Made by a program: the position numbers and the translations under genes
Assembly (NCBI GenBank): GCA_026724425.1
Contig: JAIUCV010000349.1
Span: 434,001-498,000, forward strand
DNA from: Erythrophleum ivorense
Taxonomy: Eukaryota; Streptophyta; Magnoliopsida; Fabales; Fabaceae
Direction: 5' to 3'
DNA length: 64,000 bases
The notes under the pieces: generated by a model
The model's database searches: none
What the model was told of the DNA's origin: nothing
Seen by the model: only the letters and a program-made list of their open reading frames with translations
Part shown: positions 34,441 to 45,400 of the stretch, piece by piece
Layout: the number at the start of each line of letters is the position of its first letter
Numbering within the stretch: the stretch's first letter is position 1

Positions 34441-36230
34441 ACCATTCAAAGACATTCAAGAAAGCATATTAGTACCAAAATAGCAACATAGCATCAAGTG
34501 GCATGTCTCAAACATATAAACATACACATAAGCACACAATGACACATATGTAACAAGAAAAGGTGGAGAGCTACCTTGGTGCAAATTCAAGCTTTACTTT
34601 ACTTATTTCTTCTCCTTTTTGGTTCCACAAACACAAGGAAGTGGGGTTGGATTTCCTTAGCCTATTCACAATAAACAACACTTAATTATACTTTTAGAAC
34701 AAGTTATGACATTCAACTTACTCTTAAGACTACACTTTATTCTATTTGTCACAATATGGTTCCATTAAGGACCTAATGAAGTAACTACCATAATTGACAT
34801 TCTTGGTTCCATTCTCTTGCCATATTTAGACCTCTTGACCTCATTTAAGGTCCTTGAAGCCATCACACACTCACTTTTACAAACCTAGGTCCATGTTGCT
34901 TCATAAGATTACATTATGGAAGCCATTGCCTCATCTCCCAACTTAGGGCTTTTAAATTTTTTCCAAGGGTTTCTCCTATCTTCTTTTATCATATAAAGTC
35001 CCAAATCAAGTTTGGAACTATTCCTTAATTATTTTTATGAGTCTTGGCCTATTTATGATTCTATTAAAGACCCATGGAGTTTGAGATTTTTTCTTAATGG
35101 ATGGGGCACTTGGGAGGCTCCTTAGGAGTTTTAGAAACTCAAAAAAAAACACTCATATATGACGGGGAAGTGTTGAATCAACCCAGATTTTAAACTATGT
35201 TCAAGCACTCTACACTTTTTCAACTTGAGTTTTACTAGTTTTCTATGCATTTTTTTAGTATAATCCATCTTCCCATGGCTTAGTTTGATGGATTCTTTTG
35301 GATTATAAAATAGAAACTCTTCCTTCTTCATGGTTCTGTTTGAGACATCCTACCATGGAAGAGGAGAAGGAGAAAAAGAAGCAACAAAGGGAGAGAAACT
35401 ACCTTGCAATCAAGCTTCCTTCAAGAGCCTTTCCTCTTCCCTCTTTCTCCTCCTTAAATTTCGAATTTTTCTCCTCTGATCTAAACCCAAATCAGCACCA
35501 AAAATTGCATTAAAACCATGGAAAGATGAAGCAAGAAGGGGAGGATGAAGTTTCAAGAGGAAGGAGCATGAAAACTTTACACTTTCTCACCCTTTCTTTG
35601 GCTTTTCTTCATCCAAAATTCCCTCTCTTTTGTGCACCTAAGGAGCTGAGAATTTTCTCTGAAAATGAGCAGAAGAAAGTCGGTTTAGAGAGGGAGGGCT
35701 GAACGTGGATTAAAAAGGGGATTTGGAAGCTTCCTTTGTGCAATTTGTTTCTATTTTTGCCCTTCCATAATGGCATTTCCGGTTTGACTTTGTTTTATCT
35801 CCTTTTTTAGAACCGTCTTTTCCATCATAAAATTTATATTTCTAATTTAATAAAATGCTTTTGGAATCACTCAAATCGGAGCTAAAACCTTCCCGAACGA
35901 ATCGATGAAAGTTTGGGTCAATCGACGTCGGAAAGAGTACACTGGAGGAGCTTTACCGGTCTCGGGACTTCCCATGATTTTTGAGGCCTCTGAGAACCCT
36001 AGGCAACTCAAATTTTCATTTAAAAAGCCCTCCTAGGTGTTTTTCCAAAATTACATCTATTTACGAAAATGCCATTGGCTTTTCGGCAAATTTTCTGAAT
36101 CACTCCGACCCCAATTTCTGGGTAACTCATGGCTCAAATCCTCATTTTTCTATTATTTAAAATTTTATCCATATTTTATTTTGCCTTGAATCACTCATCT
36201 CAATAATTATACAACGTATCGGGCGTTACA

Positions 36231-36235
36231 TGTTG
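36231..36235. repeat. Target-site duplication TGTTG, right copy
   Basis: Identical to 32469-32473. Confidence 0.88.
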
Positions 36236-37370
36236 AGGTAGAGGATCTCAACAGCAATAATCTTTATGCTCAGTGTCATATCATAAGAAACAACAAACAT
36301 GTGCATGAGCTTGTAGCTTTATAGACTTATGAGAAAGAAGGAGAACAAAACAAACATAGCCAAAAACTTTGAACATATTGTAATCAGGGGGAGTACCATA
36401 GAGATGCTCAAAAGAAGAGATATTCCTAATCACAGAAGAAGGAATCCAATTGGTAACATAAATAGTTGTAATAGTAGCCTCACCCCAAAAACGCTCAAGA
36501 CAAGATGAGGAAATAAGAAGAGTACGAACAGTGTCAATGATGTGACAATGTTTCTATTCAGCTCTACCATTTTGTTGGGAGGTATAAGGATATGAGTACT
36601 GAGAGAGAGCAACCTGAGTATCAAGAAAATTAAAAAGTTAGGAGTTACGATATTCTATAGCATTATCACATCGAAAAACTTTTATATTTTTGGCAAAGTA
36701 CGAATCATAATTGCAAATTTAACATAAATGTGAAATAATTTAAATCAATTTTTCATCATATATATCCAAGTAAAGTAACGTGATCCTCCCATGGAAAGAG
36801 TAGGAGCAAGACCCCAAATGTTAGAGTGAATTAATTCACAAGATAACTCAAAAATAGAAATACTTTTATTAAAAGATAATACAGGTTGTTTTGCAATTTG
36901 ACAAGAGAAACAATCTGATTTTTCAACAACACTACTTAAAGAACCATTTGAAATTAAATAAGACAATTTATTGATAGAGCAATGACCAAGATGATGATAC
37001 CACAACTCAAGAGAAGGAGAAGGTGAAACAGTACACATTCGAGGTGACAATTTATTAGATGAAGGAAGATGCAAAGAAGTGACTTCAAACATACGTCCAA
37101 CTTTACACCCCACTCCAATAATCTATCTTGTCTAAGGATCTTGCACATGACAATCATTAGAAGCAAAGTTTAACTCATAACCAAGATCAACCAATTGGCC
37201 AATAGAGATAAGATTGAAAGATATGGAAAGAACAAAATAAGTGTCATAAAGAGATAAAATTGGTAAAGAAATAGACCCAATGTGACTAATAAACATCAAG
37301 GAACCATCAGCAATATGTATAGGAGGAGTAGTGGGACTAGGGGCGAGGAAGAAAAAATTTTAGATTATCC
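36236..37370 (-). pseudogene. Copia-3 integrase
   Basis: Minus strand. 36745-37113 reads LELWYHHLGHCSINKLSYLI ... DCFSCQIAKQPVLSF, the GAG-pre-integrase/HHCC segment, and continues ELIHSNIWGLAPTLSMGGSR and YFTWIYMM, the start of the core. The catalytic D of HSDIWGP is Asn here. Fragments of the core C-terminal part continue to 36430. Multiple stops. Confidence 0.83.
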
Positions 37371-38783
37371 AATCATATGATTGTAACAAGTAGAATCAAA
37401 ATACCAAGAGGATTTGCCTAAGGGAGTAGCTAAAGTAGTAGGTGAATTAAAGGTACTAGAAAGAAGTTGTTTAAGAAGGGTCTTAAGATCAATGGAAATC
37501 GGTGAGATAGATGCATCATTAGTAGCAACAATGGTAGTAGAGAGAGCAAGCTTGGATGGTTGATTGGGTTGTGAAGAATTCTTACTTTGATAAGTTCTCG
37601 GAGGATGAGTGGGCAACACTCAATGACATATCTATACTTCTTATAGTACTGACAAAATAAAGAAGGACAGTTATGTTTCCTTTCTTCTTGCACATGCAGC
37701 ATTCAATGTGATTTGACTGAGAATAGTGATGACAGAGTTTAGAGTTTTTCTTTGTTACAGCAAATGCCATGTTAGCGCCACATCTTAAAAGTCCTAATTG
37801 AGTTTTTTTTTTTTTACTTCAATTGAGGGAGAGCATCCTCTAGGGTGGGTAAAGGATCTGATGCAATAAAGAGGCTTGAGCAGGCTCAAAGTGCCATAAA
37901 AATTTGAATGAGTCTCAACCTATCATGATAAGTTGCAAAAGCATTAACATCTATGTCACACTTGAATGTTGGCTCAAAGTATGTCAGTTGATCCCAAATA
38001 AATTCCATTTTGGCAAGAAACTTATAAAAAAGGTTGATTAGATTCTTGCTTCAGAGTACTAAAGTCCTTCTGAAGCTGAAGTTGATTTGACAAGTCAGAA
38101 AAAGCATAATGACTAGCAAGATGATCCCATACATCTTTTGCAATCTCATAGTGGCCAAATTGGTCATTGACACTGGTGGTGGAGGTGTTTCAAAACTAGG
38201 TGATAGTTTGTAAACTTTGCATCTGTTTCTGTATTAACATGAGTAGGGTATTTAATGTCATCGGTAACATATCACCATAATTTGTGACCCTTGAGAAGTC
38301 CTCACATGCTTTCTAACCAAAGAAGATAATTGGATCTATTCAAAATTACAAAAATAAGTTGAGCATCTTATCCATGGTGTTAAGAAAATTAAAGATGCAA
38401 GTGGAGCTAGCAAAAATAGACTTAAAAAATGAAAAGAACACACCTAAAAACCTTAAGGATCAGTCTAACTTAGTGAAGAACTGGATTGGAGAGCAACAAC
38501 TTTGACATATGAAGAAAATTGAACGTTTGACTGGCAACAACACTGAGGCGAAAAGTAATGGTGCGTGGAAGCTTTGATTGCTGTGAAATTTTGACAGCAA
38601 CGTCTCCAAGTAGAAGGGAACCTAATGGGCAGGCACATGTGGTAGTTTAATGTTAACAGGAACACGAATTGAAGACAAATAGAGGTTGATACAGCAAGGA
38701 AAACTTATGTTGTGGAGAGATATCTTTGTGTTTGAGTTGTTTTCAAAGAATGAACAATCAGACAATGAAAAGATAAGGGAGAA
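37371..38783 (-). pseudogene. Copia-3 gag and protease
   Basis: Minus strand. Gag segments include FLAKMEFIWDQLTYFEPTF, DRLRLIQIFMAL and a zinc-knuckle-like C-x-x-C-x-x-x-x-H-x-x-x-x-C region (about 37680-37770: LCHHYSQSNHIECCMCKKK). Protease is marked by SSWYFDSTCYNHMIG (about 37370-37410), where the normal DSGA motif has become DSTC, so the active site is lost. The 5' part of gag near 38400-38700 is heavily decayed. Confidence 0.75.
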
Positions 38784-38795
38784 GCTCTGATACCA
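38784..38795 (-). other. Copia-3 primer-binding site
   Basis: Minus-strand TGGTATCAGAGC abuts the 5' LTR and is identical to the copia-1 PBS (initiator Met tRNA). Confidence 0.93.
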
Positions 38796-39050
38796 TATTA
38801 GGTTCAGAGAAAGCAAGACAAGAGAAAGATTTTACTAAATGAATTTCTTGTTATGTATTCCATTAAATTCTTATAGGAATAAATATACAAGAATATACAT
38901 GTGACTAAAAACTTAAAATGGAAATAACTTAACCTAATCAACCTAAAATCAAGGGATTAGACTAGAATCAAAGGTCAACCTAATCAATTAGGAAAGAATG
39001 TAAATAAAGAAAATAAATCACAACTATTACAAATCAACACATTAATAACA
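38796..39050 (-). repeat. Copia-3 5' LTR
   Basis: 255 bp, paired with 30328-30581. Followed on the plus strand by the target duplication GGAAC (39051-39055). Confidence 0.93.
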
Positions 39051-39065
39051 GGAACTCTAATTGGT

Positions 39066-39905
39066 GATAATGAATTAAAACTTGGAAGTATGGCACAGCA
39101 AGATAGTTAAAAGGAAGAGCAAATTGGATGAAAGGGTCTATTTTGAGAAGTTAAAAGTTCAAAAGTTGATCCAAAAAAATTTTTTTTTTGTATTTTCCTA
39201 TTTTTCACAACAAAAGAACCAAACACCACTAAAATGCTCATACACGAATAAGTAATGTGTTCACTTAGCATATTACGTGCTTGTTTAGGTTATAAAGGTT
39301 AGCTTGGACCCTCATAGAGGGTGAGCTCAATGATTTGGTTCTATTTTAGGGCTAGAACCTTTTGACCTATATTTGTTCATGTTTTTCCTTTTAAGATTGA
39401 TGTGCTACTGATGAGCAACTTAATGGGGAATTTTCCTCTTGGGTGACAAGTAAGGATATAAGGCTTTTATGGCCTGTTCGGTAGGAAGGATAATGAATTA
39501 AAACTTGGAAGTATGGCACAGTAAGATAGTTAAAGGGAAAAGCAAATTGGATGAAAGGGTCTATTTTTAGAAGTTGAAAGTTCAAAAGTTGATCCAAAAT
39601 TTTATGATTTTTTCTTTGTATTTTTCTATTTTTCAAAACAAAAGAACCAAATGCCACTAAGATACTCATACATGAAAAAAGTAGTGTGTTCACTTAGCTT
39701 ATCACTTGCTTAGTTGGGTTATAAAGGTTAGCTTAGACCCTCACGGAGGGTGAGCTCAATGATTTGGTTCTATTCTAAAGCTAGAACCTCTTGAGCTATA
39801 TTTGTTCATGTTTTGCCTTCTAAGGTTGATGTGCTATTGATGAGTCACTTAATGGGGAATTTCCCTGTTAAGTGACAAGTAAAGATAGAAGGCTTTTATA
39901 GCCTG
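39066..39905 (+). pseudogene. PME-B exon 1 fragment, present as a 423-bp tandem duplication
   Basis: Two head-to-tail units start at 39066 and 39489 (GATAATGAATTAAAACTTGG). Each contains about 230 bases of unrecognised sequence, then a PME exon 1 piece equivalent to 10880-11045 of PME-A: GELNDLV..., TYICSCF-type text, LNGEFSSWVTSKDIRLL in unit 1 and the same region, more degraded, in unit 2 (GTGAGCTCAATGATTTGGTT and AAGTGACAAGTAAAGATAGA). The unit junction, CCTGTTCGGTAGGAAGGAT, is the left edge of the MITE-like insert that follows unit 2, so the duplication arose after that insertion. No reading frame survives. Confidence 0.82.
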
Positions 39906-40431
39906 TTCGATAGGAGGGATTAGGAATGTAAGGAAAAGAAATGGTGGATGGATTTTATCTTTCCTTTGTTTGGTTTGTATAATTCGAAAAGAAGGAAAAA
40001 GATTGGAAAGCAAAAGATTTGCAAAACCCACATATGCACCAATCCATCCATTAATTAAGTGATAAAAAAGGAGGAAGATGAGAATTACATAAAATTATTT
40101 TTGAAAATAAAAAATAAAACATAATTATAAATAAAAATATATAAAATGTATATTAATATAATCAAATAGAGTGAGATATACTATATTTATAATTAATATA
40201 TTTAATCAAATGGAAGACAATAAAATAATTCAACATATTATTTATATTTATTTATTTTTCTTGATAAAACCAAATATATTTTCTTTCTTTTCCTTGATGA
40301 AACCAAATGAAGAAAGAGAAAAAAATTTTCCTTCCTATTATACCAAATACCCATCAACTTTTTATCTTGCTTTCTTTTCTCGTGTTGTTTTCTTTCCTTT
40401 CGTTTCCCTCTTATCATATTAAATAATGCGT
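39898..40431. mobile_element. MITE-like insertion in PME-B exon 1
   Basis: Interrupts PME-B between AAGGCTTTTAT and GAGTCATTTTCTTCTAAGGC, which are contiguous in PME-A (AAGCTATTAAAGTCATCTTC). It starts CCTGTTCGATAGGAGGGAT and ends CTCTTATCATATTAAATAATGCGTTA; the ends are partly complementary (GATAGGAGGGA against GATAAGAGGGA). Inverted segments inside also pair (CTTTGTTTGGTTT against AAACCAAATGAAG). The centre is A/T-rich and non-coding. The class (hAT-like is my guess from the CCTGTTYGGTA end) is uncertain, and no target duplication was resolved. Confidence 0.55.
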
Positions 40432-40715
40432 TAGAGTCATTTTCTTCTAAGGCTATTAAGGCTAACCCTGTGGTGGCTAAGGATGAAAGTGGCAGCTTCG
40501 AGACTGTGAGAGGCTGTGGCAGGGGTACCTAAAAAAATTATGGCATGTTAAATATGAGAAGAAGGGGACGTACAAAGAGAATGTTGAATTGGCAGTGAGA
40601 CGAAGAATGTGATGCTGGTGGGTGATGGTATGGATGAAACTATAATCACCAGAAGCTTGAATTATGCCGACGGAACACGGGCCTTCAAGACTGCAAAACG
40701 TCGGCAAGGATCTTA
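40432..40715 (+). pseudogene. PME-B exon 1, distal part
   Basis: Resumes PME exon 1 after the MITE: the SSKAIKANPVVAKDESGSF region (gene frame broken), then VKYEKKGTYKENVELAVRR-like text, VMLVGDGMDETIITRSLNY and ADGTRAFKT, matching NIMLVADGMNETLVTGSLNY in PME-A. Codons for DGSG read DESG and small indels shift the frame around 40525-40600. The exon ends at about 40710 with GTCGGCAAGGATCTTAACT, aligned with the PME-A donor region, but the GT donor is now GC. Confidence 0.82.
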
Positions 40716-41360
40716 ACTCTTGTAATTGCTGTTTTATCTTTTTGTCCATTTGTGGTAGAAATTCTTATATGCAAGATAAGTGTATTAGATTAATGAATGG
40801 TAGCCATACATACATCTTAGTAACTTTTCAACAAGTTCCGCTTCAACGTAGAGATTCTCTTTTTAGTTTGTAAAAGAAGGATACATTAAACAAACTCAGA
40901 AAAAGAAAATGAAATAGCTTAGTTTATAGAGGCTTATCCATCTATGTGCATAATTTCGTATTAAAATTGTAATTTTAGTGTTGAGTCTCGCTCGATCACC
41001 CCAGAAAAAAACATCAAAAGTGATAGATAAACCAAATTCAGGTTAAAAAAATAAAATAATTCTATAGAGAAGTATATTTAAGAGTAAACAATTCTTTTTT
41101 TTTTAAGGTAAAGTTTTCCATAAAATTGTTCGAAAATCTGTTAATATGTCCAGTAAATCTTATTAAAACGTATACTTAATATATATACTTACGTGCCTTA
41201 TTGTAAATGATTTAATCTATATATTTCTTATAGGCTTGATTTAACCAAGAATAACTAACCTATAAATTTCTCTTTCAATACAGAAGGCCTAGAAAAAACT
41301 CAAACATATGTCATTCATTCTGAAGCTATGTGATGGGTCTCGGGCAAAGTTGTTCCTAAA
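40716..41360. other. PME-B intron
   Basis: AT-rich sequence between PME-B exons 1 and 2. It is about 650 bases and shows no transposon, in contrast to the 13.5-kb PME-A intron, so it approximates the ancestral intron size. Confidence 0.6.
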
Positions 41361-41910
41361 CATTACACTGACAATAAATATGGCACTACAGCTTCTGTTG
41401 GGGATGGATTAATAACCCAAGACACATGGTTCCAACACACAGAACGTCCTGAGAAACACCAAGTAATGGCTCTCCATGGAGGCACTGACCATGCAATTCG
41501 TCATAAACCACTGTCGTATTGATGCCTCGCCTTCCAAGACTCCCTATCCCAACTCCAACAGGCAATTCCATCGTGACTCTTTCTTCATACGCACCATAGA
41601 TTCATCTTGAGAAATTATTGCACGCATGGAATATTTGTATACTCAATGATCAAGACCTGTTTTATATATATATATATACATATGAGATCCATTGTACGAA
41701 GCATATCTTAATCCGTGGGTATATTCCTAAATTTTTCCTCTATTTTTGGTAGCAGTTGTGCAACCAACAAAATGCAGTTAATAATTGTGTAGACCCAAAT
41801 CAGAATCCTAGAATTTCTATTTATCAATATAACATAATACGAAGCCTGGATCTTAAGCCCATCATGGGCTCAATTAAAACCTTTATAGGCTGCCCGTGGA
41901 ATCAGTTCTC
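41361..41910 (+). pseudogene. PME-B exon 2, first part
   Basis: Catalytic domain of the second PME copy. It reads KYGTTASVGDGLITQDTWFQ, ERPEKHQVMALHGGTD, CRIDASPSKTPYPNSNRQF-like text (frameshifted QDSLY region), then a deletion that removes the FIFG motif. It resumes (41755-41910) with QLCNQQNAVNNCVDPNQNPR, ISIYQYNIIRSLDLKPIMGS and IKTFIGCPWNQFS. The motif LGRPW is IGCPW, so the catalytic-site Arg is Cys, a CG-to-TG change. It stops abruptly at FS, where the antisense insert begins. Confidence 0.86.
41895..41910. repeat. 16-bp target-site duplication, left copy
   Basis: CGTGGAATCAGTTCTC. It recurs as CGTGGAATTAGTTCTC at 42501-42516 with one mismatch, flanking the insert. A duplication of this length is typical of target-primed reverse transcription (LINE-type machinery). 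Confidence 0.88.
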
Positions 41911-42500
41911 TTTTGTTTTGTTTTGCTTTGTTTTTTTGGTAATTTGACAAATGCTAGTAAGTTACATAGGAAGAAAATAGTAATCAAGAGGTAAATTTTT
42001 CTGTTTGAGAAATTTCTTAATGTTGAACCACCAATCTTTGATATGTCTTGGCTTAATCGCTGGAGAGAAGGATTTGAAGGACGTCAAAATCCGCTGAAGA
42101 TCCTTCCAGATGATCTCCAGGTTAAGTGGTCTTGTTGCTCCTAGCTTTCTTAGGAATAGCTTATTGCTGCAGAAAAGGAAGAGAAGGTCCTGCTCAGCTA
42201 AAACCTTCGTTGCTTCCAGACTGATTTTCCTCATGGCCTATAATGACGCCGCTCTTGTATCCTTCCCTGTGTAGTCTTTCCATCTAAGAGTTCTGATGAG
42301 TGAGCCATCTACGTATGTTAGGGCTGTGTAGTTGATGACTGAATTGTTCTGATTCTTTCTTTTTGAAATGCCCAGAGAATTATCAATCCTTTCTTCTACA
42401 TATGTTCTTGTTGCGCTCAGAGAATTTCCTTTCCTTGCTTGGGGAATTCCATGTCGTATAAGCTCGACTCAGAATTGTTTTGATTTTCAGAATTACTGAG
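41911..42500 (-). mobile_element. 590-bp antisense retroposed insert of unknown origin
   Basis: Flanked by a 16-bp target duplication. The plus-strand left edge is TTTTGTTTTGTTTTGCTTTG, i.e. an A-rich tail at the 3' end on the minus strand. Both are hallmarks of retroposition, so the insert is read on the minus strand. It contains a 90-codon minus-strand ORF (41962-42234: MRKISLEATKVLAEQDLLFL ... HIKDWWFNIKKFLKQ), and the same frame is partly open upstream, with stops. I do not recognise the protein; a LINE 3' end, a cellular mRNA or another retroelement are all possible. PME-A lacks the insert at the same site. Confidence 0.75.
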
Positions 42501-42725
42501 CGTGGAATTAGTTCTCCCGAACTGTTGTGATGGAGTCATTCCTGCATAGCCATATTGACCCAGCAAGATGGGCCTCATGGAATTGGGAATGGCACTAGTG
42601 AGAGAGTGGATTGACTGGGTACCAGTCATTATAAGTGCCGAAGAGGCTAGTTAGTTCACAGTGGCTGAGCTATTCAAAGTAAAGATTTTTTGGCAGAATA
42701 ATATGTTAGACTTCATTCATAATTC
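42501..42725 (+). pseudogene. PME-B exon 2, last part
   Basis: Resumes the PME sequence after the target duplication: ELF-stop-WSHSCIAILTQQDGPHGI across frames corresponds to TVVMQSFIDDHIDPAGWFPW. Then VDWVPVIISAEEAS-stop-FTV and FFGRIICTS-like text match the WPGYHVITSAKEASKFTVAQ segment near the C-terminus. It ends at about 42725 where PME-A also loses similarity. Confidence 0.8.
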
Positions 42726-44399
42726 TTTTGAAGCTCGTGTTGATTTTCTTGTAATTGTAGTTTAGAGGTTGTGCAATGAAAGTGTGTTACCTCTTGCTTT
42801 TGTTTTGTTTTGCTCTTTTTTTAATTTATTATTTTACAAAAAGAAACAGGCTTATTATGTTAAATCTTAGATGTTGTGGTCCAAAAAAACTTCTATCTTC
42901 AACCTTGCATCAATCCTAATCTACTAAAATTTTTTTGGAACAAAATACGCATGTATTGTATGACAGTGTTCCTCTAGGTTCCATTTCTTTGGACAATCTC
43001 TGAGAACAAGATCTTCAATGTATTAAATTGATGTAGGGAAGTATACTTCTAAGATTATATCAGAATAAAATTTAACCCAAATAAAATACAAGAATACTCC
43101 TGACCTCAATCAAAAAAAAAATCAACATAGTTTGATTTTCAATTGATCCCATTTTTATTGAAATTTTCATATTTAGGTTATATAGATAAATGTAATATTT
43201 TAAAAACTGAACTGATTATTAAACAAATGGAAACATTAGTTGATAGTTTATTGATTCAACTATAATCGGATTATAATTAAACCAGTGATAATTATATATA
43301 TATTTTTTTATATATTAAAAATCTACAATAATAAATAATAATAAACAAATGCTAAAAACAAGCTTTTTATAAATTTTTGTAAAATGGCTCACAAAATGCT
43401 TAGTTTATATATACTAAGCAGATACCCATGTGATTATTAGGACATGCCTAATATAAAATTTTATTTAAATTTTTTAAGATATTATTAAAAAAATACACAA
43501 CCTCAAGAAAAAATATAAATATAATAGTGGATTTGGAAAATAAATAGTTCGTTGTTATTTTACTCTTTTTTTTAAGTAAGATGTTAATTATTTTCATTAT
43601 ACAAATAATAGAAAAGTTTATTAAATAATAATATATGGGTATGAGACAGTGGGTTACTTTGCTTTCATTCTAAAGCCTTTCCACTGTGTTTTACTCATCT
43701 GTTTTAGTAATTAAATTTGATGATCATAAGTTGTGCTTACTTTGCTTTGAGTCAAGCAAATAAGAGTCACTGCATTCCTTGCAATTGTTTTAAGAATGTT
43801 AGTAGTTTAAGGTGGGACACATTCCAAAGCCATGTTTGCAGCTCTCATCATGTACCTAGCCTGTGCGAATGTGAAGAGCTCTGTAATAAAGCAGCGCAGC
43901 TTACTGAGGTTGAGGGAATTTAATATGAAAGCATTAAGATAACCCAAGGCTTGATGAGAATGATGAAAGAAAGAGAAGAAGTGGGGGAGAAAAATCGATC
44001 AAGCTGTGAGATGAATAAGAAAGGAGCAGAATGCAGAGTCTTGTGTTGTCCCACATCGGCTAAACTTCAATACGTGTATGGACAGGGCCAATCGATAGCC
44101 AAGCGGGCCTATGGTCTGAAGTTTTAATTTATTTTCGAAAGCCAAGTGAATCGTTGAATTGCTTGGTTTTGATTGATTTATCGGTTTATTTATTTCTTAA
44201 TTGATTGTTGCTATCCACTTCAAAAACTAAAAATATGATAATATTTTTAAAAAATGAAAATGTTACATATATATTAATTAAATAAAATGATTAATGATAC
44301 AAGAAGTTTAAATCTTTAAAATTCAAGAAATTATAGAAGATTCGCATCCATTAATTTCCTTTGATTGTGCCCTCCATTGGGATGAATCTTAAATTTTTA
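42726..44399. other. No recognised gene; possible old LTR fragment
   Basis: Mostly AT-rich. A 68-codon ORF at 43717-43923 (SLRWDTFQSHVCSSHHVPSL, with several Cys) is not recognised. GTCCCACATCG at 44048-44058 is discussed under findings. Confidence 0.4.
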
Positions 44400-45400
44400 A
44401 AAGTTCAAGAAATTTCGTTTATCTGTGCCCTCCTTATCTCTTTTTCTTGTGCTTTTGGGTTGAAGTTGTTGTCACTATTGTTTATATTATCAATAGTATT
44501 TTTTCTTCTGTCATTTGGGAATTTTTTTTTTATCTTCTTTATGGCATTTATCCTAACTATACTATTTTTAAAATGTTTGGTTGTGCTTATTTTGTTATTC
44601 TTCCTCCTTTTAAGTATACCAAATTGTAGGTTCATGCCCTTTTTGTTGTTTCCTAGGTTATGCTATTGAGTACAAAAGTATCATTGTTAGGATCCTCTTT
44701 CTTAATGCATTTGTATTTCCCATCATGTCATATTCCAAGAGCATGTTATGTTCTTCTCCTTGGGTTAGATTCCTTCCATTTCCTTTATTTTATCTTTTAT
44801 TTTCATTGATCATTCTATTGACCTTTTTCCCAACCATAAATTATTCTCATGACTATCATTATTTTTCTACTATGCTTCTTTTGCATGAATCTTAGTCCTA
44901 TAATGAAGCTTTTGGTAACCCTCATTGGCAGGAACCAATGCAAGATGAGTTATAAGCCTTGGAGAAAACTCATATTGAGGACTTGATTGACCTTTCTCTT
45001 GGTACACTTGTTAATTACAAGTGGATCTATAAAACAAAAAACCATTTTGATGGTTATATGGAAATATATAAAACTTGTTTGGTTGCTAAAGGTTTTACTC
45101 AAATATGGCATTGACTATAAAGAAACATTTGCCTTTTTTGCTTCTGTTACCTCTGTTCATAGTCTTTTGGCTATAGCTATAATTGGTGATGGGAGTTTCA
45201 TTGGATAGATATAAAAAGTGTTTTCCTCAATGGTGATTTAAAATAAGAAGTTTATATATGGGCCCCTAGTGGGTAGAACTTATCCAACTAACAAAGTATG
45301 CAAACTCTATTGTACTCTCTATGATCTCAATCAAGCCTTTTAGGCTTGATTTGCTATATTTAGCTTTACTATTTGTCTGCTTGGCTTCTCTTCATCTAGA
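44400..45400 (+). pseudogene. Copia-2 relic: integrase C-terminus and N-terminal RT
   Basis: Copia pol remnant. 44447-44629 reads FWVEVVVTIVYIINSIFSSV and YTIFKMFGCAYFVILPPFK, matching the WAEAV-x-TAVYLINRLPSSV and LKVFGCACFV segments at the integrase end. From 44920 RT begins: NPHWQEPMQDEL-stop-ALEKTH, YKWIYKTKNHFDGYMEIYKT, CLVAKGFTQ, then YKETFAFFASVTSVHSLLAI, IKSVFLNGDL and KLYCTLYDLNQAF near 45320. The frame is broken many times. The 5' LTR, gag, protease and most of integrase are not found, so the element is truncated. RT is interrupted at about 45400 and resumes at 47954. Confidence 0.85.

Larger units (their letters stand above)
32474..36230. mobile_element. 3757-bp LTR-type insertion (solo LTR, Tekay-like) inside copia-3
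   Basis: Begins TGTAACACC and ends GGCGTTACA (inverted termini, TG...CA), with perfect TGTTG duplications on both sides. No gag or pol sequence was found inside. Termini of the form TGTAACRCC...GGYGTTACA are what I associate with long-LTR chromoviruses of the Tekay/Del type, so a very long solo LTR is the best reading; a large non-autonomous LTR derivative is the alternative. The reverse strand starts TGTAACGCCCGATACG. The interior carries two families of degenerate tandem repeats. Orientation cannot be fixed from the sequence alone. Confidence 0.78.
30328..39050 (-). mobile_element. Copia-3: complete Ty1/copia element on the minus strand
   Basis: Flanked by perfect 5-bp duplications GGAAC (30323-30327 and 39051-39055). 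LTRs lie at 30328-30581 and 38796-39050 and, on the minus strand, start TGTTA and end CTAATA. By eye they differ at about 25 of 254 positions plus two small indels. The minus-strand order is 5' LTR, PBS, gag, protease, integrase, RT, RNase H, PPT, 3' LTR. A 3757-bp LTR-type insertion (32474-36230) separates the integrase end from RT. Coding parts are full of stops. It belongs to the same family as copia-2 (44400-49214), whose LTR is clearly similar. Confidence 0.95.

Noticed and set aside
35298..35513. 71-codon ORF in the long LTR insert
   Set aside because: No known motif, low complexity (EEEKEKKKQQ), inside non-coding LTR sequence.
39391..39693. 100-codon minus-strand ORF
   Set aside because: Antisense to the PME-B tandem duplication, including its PME exon 1 piece.
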